Assembly (NCBI GenBank): GCA_009733575.1
Contig: ML769634.1
Location: forward strand, 1-64,000
DNA from: Gymnopus androsaceus JB14
Lineage: Eukaryota > Basidiomycota > Agaricomycetes > Agaricales > Omphalotaceae
Reading direction: 5' to 3'
DNA length: 64,000 nucleotides
In this document: one piece after another, positions 44,304 through 56,101 of the stretch
Position numbering within the stretch: the stretch's first letter is position 1
How the letters are laid out: the number at the start of each line of letters is the position of its first letter
Program-made: the position numbers and the translations under genes
Notes under the pieces: generated by a model
What the model was told of the DNA's origin: nothing
Databases searched by the model: none
The model's input: only the letters and a program-made list of their open reading frames with translations

Positions 44304-46239
44304 CTAGGAATAGCCTTCGTCGACACTCATGCTGTCATTGGTTCCTGGGATCCCAGTAAGTGAAATTGCGAACACTTTCCCACTTAGCGAGTAAGCAATG
44401 CTTGAGCGAATAGAAGCCAATACATCGATGCCCAGTGAGATCATGGATGGTTCATAAGATGACGACGAAGCAACATCCTTTGTTGTAGTGAGAGATAAGA
44501 CTTCGTGTAGTCGAGCAATGGGCTGATAGTCATTGACAGGATCCAATTTCTCGAGCAACGCAATCAGCACCAGTTCTGCCCGAAGCAGCTCCCTTGACCA
44601 AGGCATTTTTGGCTTCAAGAAACTGGGGTAAATTTGGGTCATGAATGAGACTAGATCGAGCTCAGTGGCCACTAGTCTCGAGAAGGCTGAGCTGCGGCTC
44701 AAAGAGATTGCCAGTCCCATAAACATCAGGAAAGCGACACAGAAGTCAGATTTTGATGAATCTCCTGATTTATAGGGTAATCTGGTTTTGTAGGCATGCA
44801 ATCCCGCAGCATAGTATTGTGCCGGTAAAGCACTGCTTGCACTTGATCCTTCTAGATTACTGGTGACCATCAGTAAGAATGGAGAATTTCAGAGAAATTA
44901 CAGACTACCCTTCCAGCTGGAGACAGAACATAATTGCCCTCAAAATATCATAAGACAAGGACATGTCCCAGTTTATAACAGCAGCTGCAAGATCCTCAAA
45001 CTCCATCCCACCAACTTCTCCCATAATCAAGCAAAATGCCCTTGTACGAATCGACAGATTGTATGCAGGGCTAACCAAATGTGTTAATACGTTTAACAAG
45101 ATCATACAATGAAAGAGAACATACCGTGAAAGATCTAGGATATCACCATAAACTGACTTGGATTTCAGACTATAGGAAGGAATCCCGGAGTGGGAATTTG
45201 GACCAAGAATATCCTCCGCCTGAGCCAATCGATGGTTTGCATTTTGTAGATATGCGATATTTGAGCGAATAGAAGCCAATATCTCGCTCTCTGAGGTTGT
45301 GGATAATTCATTGGATGACGGCGATGCAACATCCTCTGTTGTAGTGAGAGATAAGATTTTGTTTAATCGAGCAATAAGCTGATAGTCATTGACAGGATCC
45401 AACTTCTTGAGCAATGCAATCAGCACTGATTCCGCCCGAAGCAGCTCCCCCGACCAAGGCATTCTTGGCTCCAATAAACTAGGACACATTTTGGTCATGA
45501 ATGAGACTAGGTCGAGCTCAGCGGCCACTATTCTCGATAAGGCTGGGCTGCGGCTCAAAGAGATTACCAGTCCTAAAAACATCAGGAAAGCGACACAGAG
45601 GTCTGATTTTGATGAATCTTCCGACCCATATGGTAATCTGGTTTTGTATGCATCCAATCCCTCAGCATAGTATTGCGTTGGCAAAGTGTTGCTTGCACTT
45701 GATCCTTCTAGATTACTGGTGACTGTCAGTAAGACACGGAGGGGTTCACAGAAACTAAATACCCTTCCGACTGTAAACAGATCATAATTGCCTTCAAAAG
45801 ATCATACGACAAGGACACATCCCAGTTGACAACAGCGGCTGCAAGATCTTCAAACTCCATCCCACCAACTTCCCCCATAATCAAACGAAATGCCCGCGTA
45901 CAAAGTGTTAGGCTGTATAAAGGGCTGTGCCACAGGTGCTGCTTAAAAAAGTATTTTTTCAACGAATGGGGGAACATACCGTGAAAGCTCTAGCAAATCA
46001 TTGTAAAGATGCAAGTTGGGCGACTCTTTGGTCAGCTTTTCAAGCCTTTTATGTGTTAAAATGCCTTCAATCTGAGCTAGTCTTCGACGGATCAGGATGG
46101 CATCCACTCCGTAAACTACCACGGACCCCAAGCGTTTGATCACTTTGCCAGACGTGGCACCAAGCCCTGGAATTGTGGAGGTAAAAGTTGCAGTAGCGGT
46201 CAAGAGACTGCTAGTTTCGGAGAAGCCATGTTCGCTCAT
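44304..46239 (-). CDS. Cassette-exon gene, locus 4 (intact frame, 576 aa)
   Basis: The one member with an uninterrupted reading frame. Exons: N 46239-45980, A1 45924-45763 (162 nt), B1 45715-45125 (591 nt), A2 45070-44909 (162 nt), B2 44859-44304 (ends at TAG); together 1731 nt. N begins MSEHGFSETSSLL and ends LYNDLLELSR; A exons carry CTRAFRLIMGEVGGMEFEDL; B exons carry GLDAYKTRLPYGSED, LCVAFLMFLGLVISLSR and KLDPVNDYQ. B2 departs from the usual end after SIRSSIAY, closing with GTNDSMSVDEGYS, so the product lacks the final LELSR. Cassette-like sequence continues past the stop. No known domain or catalytic motif recognised; helical by composition. It lies tail-to-tail with an NLR 3' end. Confidence 0.7.
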
Positions 46240-46254
46240 CGTTGCAGGGCACAA

Positions 46255-47520
46255 ATGAGGCTTGCTCGATATCCAAAGAGTTTAAAAGCTCACGGCACAC
46301 AGCCAATACTGACAGATACTGGTTTTGATTTCCGGTACATTTTGTTCTTTTGACAGCTTTGTGTCCTGCAATGGCCGTCGTACATAGGGAGGCTTGGGGA
46401 AGATGCGTGTGAGTGTAGATTGACAGGAAGCAGCTTCCACAGCTTTATTGATATGATTTCATTCGGGATGTCGGTGTTGAACGTTGAACCTGTGAATCTG
46501 CGAACGATTGTAAACGTGCAAGCATTACCTGCGTCGGCTCATAGTATTCTGAGATGCCTGTATCTTCTCGACGGCCGTCAGAATTTTACTGGAAGATATG
46601 AAACAAACATCAAAATCACCGAAATAGCAAAGTTATACCATTAGAATCTGATTTCCTAAGTTGACTCAATTGGTATCACAACTGATTGCAAACTCAGAGA
46701 GCGGTTTCGATTTCGTGGTGCTCAGCATGTACTGCCCTTATCGTCCAGCGAATCTTCAAGTGGAGTTTTTCCATTGAATCCTTGTCACTTGCCCGTAAAC
46801 ACCATCGCTAAGCAGTGTCTTTCGAGAACCGCTCTCCAGTTTCGCAGTCAGGTATAAAGGTTTGAAGGCTTCAGGTCCACATCCCTAAAAATATACGCAA
46901 CCCCTTTTCGTCGAAGTTCTCCTTCAACACCCTTCAGGCTTCTTAGAGTCTTGTCGCAAGCCGGCATTATTTTAACACCGCCAGAGATAAGTATCACCCA
47001 GAGGGATTCCGAAGGAGATCTGGAGAAGCGAAACTGGAAATTATCGATAAGGACGAGAGCCTCGTACCAAAGATTAAAGAAACCAAGCGTTATGACCTCC
47101 TATACAGCACATTAAACCTTCTCATGTATGAAAGGAAGCCTCGCTCCAATTCGCTTTGACCGGTCGTCCTTGGCTCAGCGGACAGTTCTTGGAATTTTGA
47201 AAATGGTGATTACGGGTCGGGGCATCTGAGCTTCCGAAGCTCTCCAACGAGAATGAAAAACGCAACGGGTCTAAGCTCCCGCGAAAGGAAAGATAGACTT
47301 TTGAACGGTTTTGGGATACTCACATAGGCAACGCAACCTGAAGCTCAGCGAGTAGAGCCGGATAAGTAGCACACACGAGATAAGTATTTTTGGTGGAGCC
47401 GAGTCGTCACGATAGCCTAGCAATGTCAAACAAGCTCCAAGGATAAGTCGTTATGACTAGTCTTTTAATGTAAAGACTAGATCTGGTGCACGCACACAGT
47501 GCCGATCACGAACAAGAGGA
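46255..47520. other. 5' flank of locus 4, then no recognised gene
   Basis: To about 46985 it is shared with the flank of locus 3. From 46986 to 47520 no gene, repeat or element was recognised. Confidence 0.45.
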
Positions 47521-47529
47521 GTACAGAGG

Positions 47530-47630
47530 ATGGGAGAAGCTCGTAGCCCGCGATTTCCAGCGAAAGTGGAAGATCCATTCTACAACATCGGCATTGTATG
47601 AGTCTCCTCAGGTAAAATTAACTCGGACAT
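47530..47630 (-). pseudogene. F-box protein, copy 5 (remnant of exon 1)
   Basis: The ATG at 47630 opens MSELILPEE as in copy 2, then the sequence jumps by deletion to the RWK part and is lost after about 100 bp. It keeps the position of an F-box gene downstream of the a-d family copy at 47945-48771. Confidence 0.65.
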
Positions 47631-47944
47631 GGTAGTTGGAGATAAGTTGGGTCACTCCCACGTAATCGTTTCTGACTGGATTAAGTTGTAATTCTCGTTT
47701 AATGATTTTGACACTACTACTATTATAGCATAGGAGCTTAGATAGCAAGAGTAAGTAGAATACTGATCGAGAACAGTCCGAGCTCGATTAATTAGCCTTC
47801 TCCTCATCTCCGTAATAGGTTTATCGCTCTGCATTTGGCGTGTTGTATATTCTAAATTCGAATACCTGACGATTACAAAAGCCTGAGGAGCGAATTGAGA
47901 TGGGAGGGAGTGAGATCGTAGTATTTTGCAGCACGATGAAATGC

Positions 47945-48771
47945 TCAGGGAGAGCTAGTAAAATCGTCGATATTCGTCCATTGGTGCATGAGGGTATCAA
48001 AGTCCACAAGCTCGGACCCAGACTCAACGGGTGATGAAGGTGAGGAGGACGATGACGCAGATATATGCGTTGATGAAAGGCAGAGTGCATCCATTTCAAT
48101 ATTGGAAGTAACATTCTCTGGTAGTAGGAAGACGTCGTCAGAGATGGGATGTGTAAAGATGTTTGGGTCGTCCTCTTCGCAAAGTACGAGCGTTTCCAAG
48201 TAGGTGCCATTGCTATTCGTTTTAACCATACGGAATACACGCGAGGTGCTACCCCTTTGCACAGTCGAGAAGGAGTCTACGACCCAGTTACTGGATGAAA
48301 AGGCGGATGGGCGCAAGTCTTCGCAAAGTTTCGAGAATCGAAATTTTTTGAGCGGATGTTTGGGTATGCTACGAATAAGCGGAAAATCATCAGGCTACAG
48401 GAAGAGATATGGGGATACACGATACGCACCTGATAGGAGTATATCCCGAATCGACGTCTATGAACATTGCGACATAGTCTTCCTCAGTAACGATGAGATC
48501 GTTTCCAGAATACGCAAAAATCATCGCGACAGGGAGTTAAGCTTGTAGTCGTATAAATGTGAAGGCTTGGGTGTAGTTGGGACTTGAGCCCATGACTGGC
48601 AAAGGCCTTTATATAAACGAGGAATTGAAGACTTTGTCCAGAGGATTCGCGAGGAATGATGGTACCAACGCACATATCAGGCCACCGACACGGTACAAGC
48701 CCAATTGAAAGGTCGGTGGTCCAATAATGGCTAACGATTTCGATGGTCAAAGCGCCAAACATTGAGTACAT
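47945..48771 (-). pseudogene. Decayed gene upstream of F-box 5 (copy c)
   Basis: Longest readable copy of the a-d family. 5' part: MFGALTIEIVSHYWTTDLSI, GTIIPRESSGQSLQFLVYIK; then FAYSGNDLIVTEEDYVAMF and DVDSGYTPI before an intron-like gap; 3' part (48316-47945): GSTSRVFRMVKTNSNGTYLE, LPENVTSNIEMDALCLSS, a Ser run, VESGSELVDFDTLMHQW. A 5-nt gain near 48535 separates the 5' part from FAYSG. The 3' part alone is an open frame of 123 codons. Function not recognised. Confidence 0.55.
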
Positions 48772-49004
48772 GCTTGAAAGGTCAAAGCCACTAGGTATGA
48801 ATGTTCGGCTCTCTGCATCTTCTTGATTCTAGTCCTTGGATAGAATACCAAGCTCTAGTTGCCCGAGTATACGAGTACTGTTCTATTTACAGTATCTGTC
48901 GCAAATTAGTCGCAAACTTGAGTATTCACAACGGTTACAGTTACGGTTTCTGCATTTCGAGCAATGAAGCAAGCAAACTCACCGGCATAATCGATATTCG
49001 GTAG

Positions 49005-49943
49005 ATCAGAAACCTACTGCATCGTCGAGACCCGAGAAGTGGTGAAGCAGAAAGGACGTTCAACGCAACGTACTAAGCGCCGAGGCTTTTCTTTTCTACC
49101 ACGGTCCGTGACTCCGACAGAGGATAATACTACGGAAGAACCTAGGTAAGTACTTCCATGGACTACAGCTCAAAGCTGTTAGACCCTTCCCTCCGGAGAC
49201 CGAGTATTCACTGGACTCGGAAATCTCCTCGGTCGCTGTATCTTGGAAACTGCTTTCACAGGCTCTAGTTGTGGACCCTGCTATTGGACCCGAGTTGTAC
49301 GGCCTAGTACTTAGTAGTAGTAGCAGCAAAGATCTCCTCAAGTTCTTTTCTGAGTCTCTCTCCTTCGGATGATTGCCAGTCGCCCCACGCAAAGATCCAT
49401 CCATACTGCACTTAACACGGAGTTGGGACCGCCAACCGACTGATGCTACTAACGCATATTTGGACTCGTGGTGAGTTTTTTTCCTGAAGATCTGACATGC
49501 AAGCAGTTCTCCAGTACTCACCCTTCATGGCCGGGAACACGAGGAATAAACACCGCTCCTTATACTCTAGATCTTGATATTCTCTCCACAGACTTCTCAA
49601 TGTTCTCAAATGAAGCCTTGGCGATACAAGCATCATGTGAATAAATCTCCGCCATTCGAGATTGCAAGCAATATTGATTCCCTGATTCAGCTTTGATCAG
49701 TGCAGGTCTTATTGGTTGCTTATTCTCCTCAAGACCCAGCCGTGTCTAATTTTGTTCCCTTGCTGTTTCACGCCTTTTCTGACCGCATGTGAACATGAAG
49801 CAATAAAAGGGATGATGAGGGATATGAGCTATGACGATATGTAGGTAGGTTTCTCTATCTACCATATAATAAAGCAGCGGGGATGGTGTCGAATCCTTTT
49901 TCATCTTTTCCTGCCTTTAACTTCCTCTTCTTTAGAACCCCTC
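49005..49943. other. Boundary between duplicated and single-copy halves
   Basis: No supported gene. Overlapping minus-strand frames (49636-49412 and 49521-49096) could only be joined by a 30-nt intron, too short to be credible. No similarity to other parts of the window was noticed. Confidence 0.4.
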
Positions 49944-52476
49944 ATGGCAGTCCCACCCCTAGTCACAATCAACGCGCACACGACCGCCTCCTCGCCCCGC
50001 CCTCACATTCTTTACGCCGTAAAAGTTACCCGTGGCGGGAAGGATACTGTCGTGCACAGGAGATATTCCGAAGTAACTAGCATCGTGTTGTTTCTCTCTC
50101 TGCGTAAACCTGACTTTCGTACTCGATATTCTTTCACTCTAGTTTATTGCCCTCCATAACACGCTTCAACCTGGCAAAGACCTCGCCGCCTTTCTTCCTC
50201 CCAAACGCATCCTAGTCACTTCGTTCCTTCCTTCCGCCTGGCTGGACGATATCCTTATCAAGGAACGCAAGACTGGTCTAGCAGTATACCTCAATGCTTT
50301 ATTAGACCATCCGACATATCAGGATGCGCCTGCATTGAACGAATTCCTCAATGCTTCCGATCGCAGTAGAACACCGTTCGATTTGGAAGACGCTTTGCCC
50401 TCGACGATGTCGAGGAAGAAGGCCTTGGAATTGAAGGCGCAGCTTTTGAATGGGAATGGCAAGAGTGAAGTGAATGCAGAAGCTACGATGATTGCTGCTG
50501 CGTATTATCCTGGTCAGTTTGCCTCGTGTTTACGTTCATTGGAATATGAGTATTAATCGCGTCATGGACTAGATTGGGCTGAAGATACCTTCCCTCCCGA
50601 GAGCTTGGATTATACCAGATGGTCTATTCTTTTCTTCGGTATACCCTGGCACTAAATTATAAGCTTCGGGCTAAACTGATTGCTCTTCCTCATAGCATTC
50701 GCCGTTCCGAATGCGTCTTCAACATTGACCTGGGATGCTGGAAGTCAGAGTATGCTTACTCGAACGGTCACTGCTGCTCGGAACAGCGGTGCAGAGACCC
50801 GGATTGTTTTGTCTGTCGGTGAGTATACGTGGATTTCGATCTTTTCCCTCGTTGAAGCTTTTTGCTGATACGTTCGTAGGTGGATGGGGTGGGAGTGTTT
50901 ACTTTTCTCAATGCGTTTCGACTGCTGCCAACCGAACCACTTTTGTCAAAACGCTTGCGAGTGCCGTGACTACCTATGGACTCGATGGTATGTGAATATC
51001 CCGCCTGCTAGTTAATTAATTGTTCATTTGATTTGCAGGTATTGACATCGACTGGGTAAGGCTCTATTATTCACGCCCGCAAGGTATATTAATAGTGTAT
51101 CGTACGTTAGGAATACCCCAACCAAGTCGGAGCAGGAAACATCAACTCTCCCTCGGACTCTGCGAATCTTCTGCTATTCTTCACACAACTTCGAACTGCG
51201 CTCGGTAAGTCAGGTCGCAATCTTTGAATACATATTAATGTGTCTATGTACAGGATCGAGCAAGATCATATCTGCCGCTGTCCCAGACGAGCCGTGGCTG
51301 GGCTCAAACGGATCCCCACTCACTAACGTCTCTGCATACGCAGCCCAAATGACTTATCTCAATATCATGTGCGTGGCGTATCTACTAATCACCATATATC
51401 CACACTGAGACTGTACCTCTTAGGAACTACGACGTCTTCCAGTCCTCTTCTACCCCAGGCCCCAATGCTCCCCTTGGTAATCTCTGCAGCAACTCAAGCC
51501 TTCCCAACTACAGCGCCGAAGCCGCATTCAGCCAATGGACCGGAGCCGGCTTTCCCGCATCCAAGATGCTTCTGGGGCTTCCGCTTTATGGATATGTGTC
51601 TAATAGTACTGCGACCGTGCTCACAGGAAGCTTTGTCGATCCGACTCCTACGACGGAAGAGGGCAAGGGGGGAGCGAATCCCCAGGGTAGACACGCGAGG
51701 CCTCGGACTTCCCCCACGCCAATAAAGCCAGTGAAGAAGTCGACTCCGGCTGCAGGAGGAACGACGCAGGGATCAGGAAAGAAGGCTGCGGGTAAGGGTA
51801 CAGATACAAATGGATCTGACTCGACGCCAAAGGATCGAAATGGATCTAGCTCTACGCCGAAGGATTCAAATGGTTCTGCTTCGACGCCGAGCTCGACAAA
51901 CGGTTCTGGTTCGAGCACCGACACCCCTTCGACCAACGCTCCTCCACAACTGCTCCCTCCACAGATGCTACGGCAAATCTTCAAAGCTGGTTCGGTCAGG
52001 AGATTCCGTTTAGCTCAATTGTAGCTTCCGGTGCTCTTGTAGGGCTTGCAGGAGGGACATTTGGAGGAGGGGGAGGATTCACAGAAGGTATGTCGCAGTG
52101 TTTGATCTTATTATACACGATCTGCATAATCTTACTTATTAACATTCTACACCCACACAGGATGGGATAACTGTAGTGATACTCCGGTACGTATTCAAGC
52201 ACTTTATTTCCAGTCCGCTTTCTCATGTATTTATATATTCTAGTACCTCTTCAATACCTCCCAATCAACGGTGGTAACTTACGACGACACCTTTTCTCTG
52301 GGTGACAAGGCCACGTTTGCAAAGACGAGTGGAATGGCAGGATGCTTCACTTGGTCTCTTGATCAGGTCAGTTTATCCTTGTCCTGTTGTCTCGTTCTAA
52401 TACTAATAATCTTTCAACCTAGGACGACGGTGTCGTTCTGCAGAACGTCATTAGAGCGAGTCTTGGTTTATCATAG
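49944..52476 (+). CDS. PX domain-GH18 chitinase fusion
   Basis: Twelve or thirteen exons: 49944-50072, 50143-50512, 50573-50638, 50696-50818, 50880-50987, 51039-51055, 51111-51204, 51254-51368, from 51424, to 52087, 52161-52186, 52244-52366, 52423-52476. Residues 1-130 form a PX (phosphoinositide-binding) domain: RRYSE/FIALHNTL, PPKRILVTSFLPSAW. The same exon continues, without signal peptide, into a GH18 chitinase: AAYYPDWAEDTF, VLSVGGWGGS, the catalytic DGIDIDWEY (DxxDxDxE complete, split over three exons), MTYLNIMNYD, and SGMAGCFTWSLDQDDG. A Ser/Thr/Gly linker at about 51660-51960 ends out of frame unless a 173-nt GT-AG segment (51792-51964) is removed. It hydrolyses chitin; the PX domain suggests a membrane-linked, non-classically secreted enzyme. 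Confidence 0.85.
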
Positions 52477-53053
52477 GTTGGGCTCATGGTTCCGTTGGCT
52501 GCTCGAATTCGTTACGATTAGTTATTCTTCCACGATTTTTATGACCATAACTTGACGACGAAGACGACAATATCTTTTGTATAATATCAATCATATTAAA
52601 TCAATTCATCTTGCATACAAGTCAACTGGCTGCTTCGACCGACTCAACCCTCAATGCAGAAGTAAGTACTGGCTCGAGTCTATCCGAATTTCAGCGTGTG
52701 TTCGAGCGCGTCAAGCAAGTGTCGTGGGCCTTCCCGCGAAAAACAGCTCCAGTGTATATTGGCGAAGTTTTCGGAGTGTTCAGGCTAACAGTATCCGACT
52801 CCTCTTCGACTCCTCGAGTCCTTACGGATACACAAAACTTGCATACATCAATTCATTCTGCATACAAGTAATTACATAGGACATAAAGCATAGAATTTCG
52901 ACTAAGTGGAAGAACATAGGCATATAGGTAAGTAGTGAACAGAAGAGAGGAAGTCATAAGGCATTAAAAAATCGTAATACATCGTGAAAATCCATCGCGT
53001 AAAATCCATCGTAAGAGCACTGCTGATCATTCGGCTTCATTATAAACAAGAAA
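52477..53053. other. Intergenic; 22-bp direct repeat
   Basis: No gene. The words tcaattcatcttgcatacaa (about 52600) and tcaattcattctgcatacaa (about 52848) are an imperfect direct repeat 248 bp apart. Confidence 0.5.
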
Positions 53054-54204
53054 CTATCGTTTACCGACCCAAAGGACTCCTAACAGAAGCAGCAGGAGAA
53101 GGCGCGCCATGATAGCTCGGGGCTGGGGATCCATGTCGTGAACGTGATCCACTACTGCTCGCAACACTAGCCTTCCTGGTAGTGATTGCGCACTCGGAGC
53201 TGAAGCGAACCCATAAGATGGGCTCAAGGGACTCGTAGCTGGAGAATAGGCGTAATCGATAGTCCCCGGTCTCGGAAGACCCAACTCATACATGACCTCC
53301 CAGTCCGAGACGCTTCCGCTACGAGAGACTGTTCGGGAAAGCGGCACAGGAGTTGCATGTCGGGATCCTGTTGACCTTCCGGCAGACGATGAACTATCTC
53401 GTCGAAGTGAAGCAGACAGGATAGATGGGGGAGGGGCCGGAGACGTCATGGGAGGCGGGGAAAGGCCTAGCATGCGGTAGTCTTCCGCCGTCAGTGGCTC
53501 GGATGGCATCGAAGAGTACAACTCGGAGGGCGACAGGGCGGCGTTGTAGTCAAAAGATGAGCTACGACTGGGGGGCTGAGAAGCAAAAGGCGGGTCAAGG
53601 GTGTTTAGGAAGGAAGTCATGGGGGTCATAGGACTAGGGCTCGCTGTTCCATGTCGCGAATGAGCGTAAGGCGAGCCTGGAGTGTGGTAAGGGGACTGGC
53701 GACCAAATTCTGCTGTGCCCATGTAGGAGGATTTGGGAGATAGAGGGCTAGCAGTCGCTGGACTGTGATGGAGGATGACCGTAGTGTCCTTGGTGAGGGG
53801 AAGTGCAATATGATCGCGAATTGGGCGCTCCTCGCAATGCATGCGGGACTCGACCATTTCACCCGTTGTACTCGTCGTAACAAGAGTAACGTCTGGTATG
53901 ATTCGGGAAGGAGTGCTACCAGACCCTGACTGTTTCGGGCTGCCGTCAGCAGGATCGTAGAACCGGTATTCCTTGAGCTGAGGGCGTTTGCGCGTAGAAC
54001 TTTGGAAAAGGAATGTTAGCTCATCGTCTGCTATCAAATGCAAAAAAAAGGTGAAGAAGAGACGAATGTACAAGCAGCTTACCTAGGCGCAGACGCCGCG
54101 CTCTCCTTGGAATCTTCGAACAAACGTTGATAGTCAGCCTCCGCGAGGATTACTTCGCCGTTCGGGGTGCGAGCATGGCGGTAGTTTGCTGCTGAGTGTG
54201 ACAT
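53054..54204 (-). CDS. Ser/Pro-rich tail-anchored protein, unknown function (355 aa)
   Basis: Two exons, 54204-54083 and 53999-53054, joined by an 83-nt GT-AG intron in phase 2. The N-terminus reads MSHSAANYRHARTPNGEVIL, then an acidic stretch and KRPQLKEYRFYDPADG; the middle is long, disordered and rich in Ser, Pro and Thr (SPYHTPGSPYAHSRHG); the last 20 residues end ARLLLLLLLGVLWVGKR, a single C-terminal hydrophobic helix with a short basic tail, as in tail-anchored membrane proteins. An in-frame upstream ATG at 54351 would add 49 residues; I prefer 54204 because the added part has no domain-like features. No family recognised. It is divergent from the bZIP gene at 54903. Confidence 0.65.
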
Positions 54205-54902
54205 GTTGGAGACAAGTATGCGAGTGGTAAATGTCGACTGTGAAATAAAAGATGGGATGGGAGCTCTAGAGGCATTGTGTCGTGCTTTTTGTAGGTGAAG
54301 GAAAACGCTGCTTTGCCCGGACAAAGCTGAGCAGAAGCTCATTGTGCTCAAGGTAGAATGATCCCAAATTACTCGAAATGTGGCTTGATGTCAAAGCTGG
54401 TTGCATTAAAATCTTGAACAATAGTACTTGAGGCCCGGATTCGCCACTGGTCGTCTGTGGCCGTTACCCTTTTTGGATGTTGTGAATCATTGAGGCCACA
54501 AGGACTAGAATTGCTTGAGAATTGCCCAGGTATTACGCAGAGGGGATTTCGGGGCCAGGAGTTCGAATAAGTGGATCTGATAGTTCAAACATCTTCGCGA
54601 GATTTGGGCGAGAATATGTGCAACCTGCATCGTCGAAGTAGTTGAAGTCACCCATAAGCGCCCAAACTGTCGGAGCTCGGATCCGACGATGAGTCATGTC
54701 TACCTCATCATGACCTAACTTGACTTGCTCTCAGATTCCTGTAGCTCAAAAAAGTCGTCGTTCTTGCTCCCGCCCGAGCATTATTAGCTGTCTATCTTCG
54801 TCCTTATCTTCCAAATAACTTTTGAACTAACTCGAAATCCATTTTCTATCGCTTTTGGGAACTGTGGCGCAATTCGACCTTCGATCAGCGTTATTCTCTC
54901 CA

Positions 54903-56101
54903 ATGAAGCCATCAACAAAGACCTATCCAAGGGAAAGTTATCCATTTGCTTTGCCAATGCTACCTCCCGCCGGAAGAACTGCAGAATCGCCTCCTTCAGA
55001 CGAACTAACATACTCGCATGGGAATAGTATCGGAGTGGCGTCGTCTTCTGCACAAAGCACTAGACCTGAAGGACGCTCTGGAACTACAATGAACTTGAGC
55101 TATCAAACCCGTACCGTGGATAGCAGCCTCACCGGCTCTGGCTCACAACTAACACCGACAATGCAGGATAGAGTTCCTGACTTTCAGATTCTTAGTCGCA
55201 ACTACATGCAAACGCTAGCGAGTGAAAATAAATATATGGATACGGATCCTCGAGCTAGGGATCGAGCAACGCCATATGCATCTATACCTGGTAAGTGCCA
55301 TCATCCACTCTCATCGCGCCCAGCCTGATGTTCTCTTAGCCCGTAGGTCCTCGATGGAATACGAGCTCAGTGCACCCTACGATAACTTGAATGCCTCTCC
55401 AACTTTTATGGACCTTGGCAATGATGCGCCGTGTGCAATGTATTGCATTGTCTGCGAGATCAGATGCAGAGCCAATCCCAGTCACTTCCCCGGAGGGCGA
55501 AAAGCCTTCTACCGTCACACCAACCTTCGACTCCAAATGGTCTAGCCATACTAGCCCTCACCCGAGAGATGGCGGCTCAGAGCTGACGCTTGATGCTTCC
55601 CCGCCGAGACGCAAGGTGTCGGAATCGTCGCCCTCATCGAGTCTACCGAATGGTACTCGTCGTAATGTCACTCCAAATGACCTTTTGCCTCTCGATGCTC
55701 CCATTCAGACTCGTCGCTACTCCGCGACCTTCCAAACAGTATCCAGTCAGAAGCGCTCGCATTCATTGGCTTTTGACGTCGGCGAGGATTCAGAGCATGA
55801 CGACAAGGAACAGAGTGGTAAGAGGAAAAGAAACCAGCTCCTACCTTCGTTGGAGCCTACGCAAACTGCACCTCCAGGTCCCAATGCGACCGAGTCAGAG
55901 AAGATAGCATACAAGCGGCACGTGGGCACTATGGCTGCGCGAAAGACTCGGCGGCGTAAGCTCGAGCACAAGTTGATGCTAGAGGCAAAAGTGGAGGAGC
56001 TGGAGAGAGATATAAGTATGTGGAAGACGAGGTGCAAAGTTCTGCAGGAGATACTAAACAGTCGTGATCTTGATTTTAACTTTGAAGAAGACTCGGAGTA
56101 G
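54903..56101 (+). CDS. GCN4-like bZIP transcription factor with altered basic region (351 aa)
   Basis: ATG at 54903; exons 54903-55290, 55340-55369 and 55464-56101. The first donor is clear; the second intron is inferred because it alone restores frame (94 nt, AG at 55463). The long N-terminal part is Ser/Thr/Pro-rich. The C-terminus has a bZIP: basic region KRHVGTMAARKTRRRK, then a zipper starting LEHKLMLEAKVEELERDI and ending WKTRCKVLQEILNS, like basidiomycete GCN4/CPC1-type amino acid starvation regulators. The position normally held by the invariant DNA-contacting Asn (NTxAARKSR) is Gly here, and the following Ser is Thr. DNA binding may be changed or lost. Confidence 0.8.

Noticed and set aside
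47155..47240. Possible tRNA start (ccttggctcagcggacag)
   Set aside because: No matching T-arm or acceptor stem follows within 100 bases.
49096..49636. Two overlapping minus-strand ORFs that might be a two-exon gene
   Set aside because: The only joining GT-AG segment is 30 nt, too short, and no domain was recognised.
51586..51984. Long antisense ORF over the chitinase linker
   Set aside because: Low-complexity shadow of the Ser/Thr/Gly-rich linker on the other strand.
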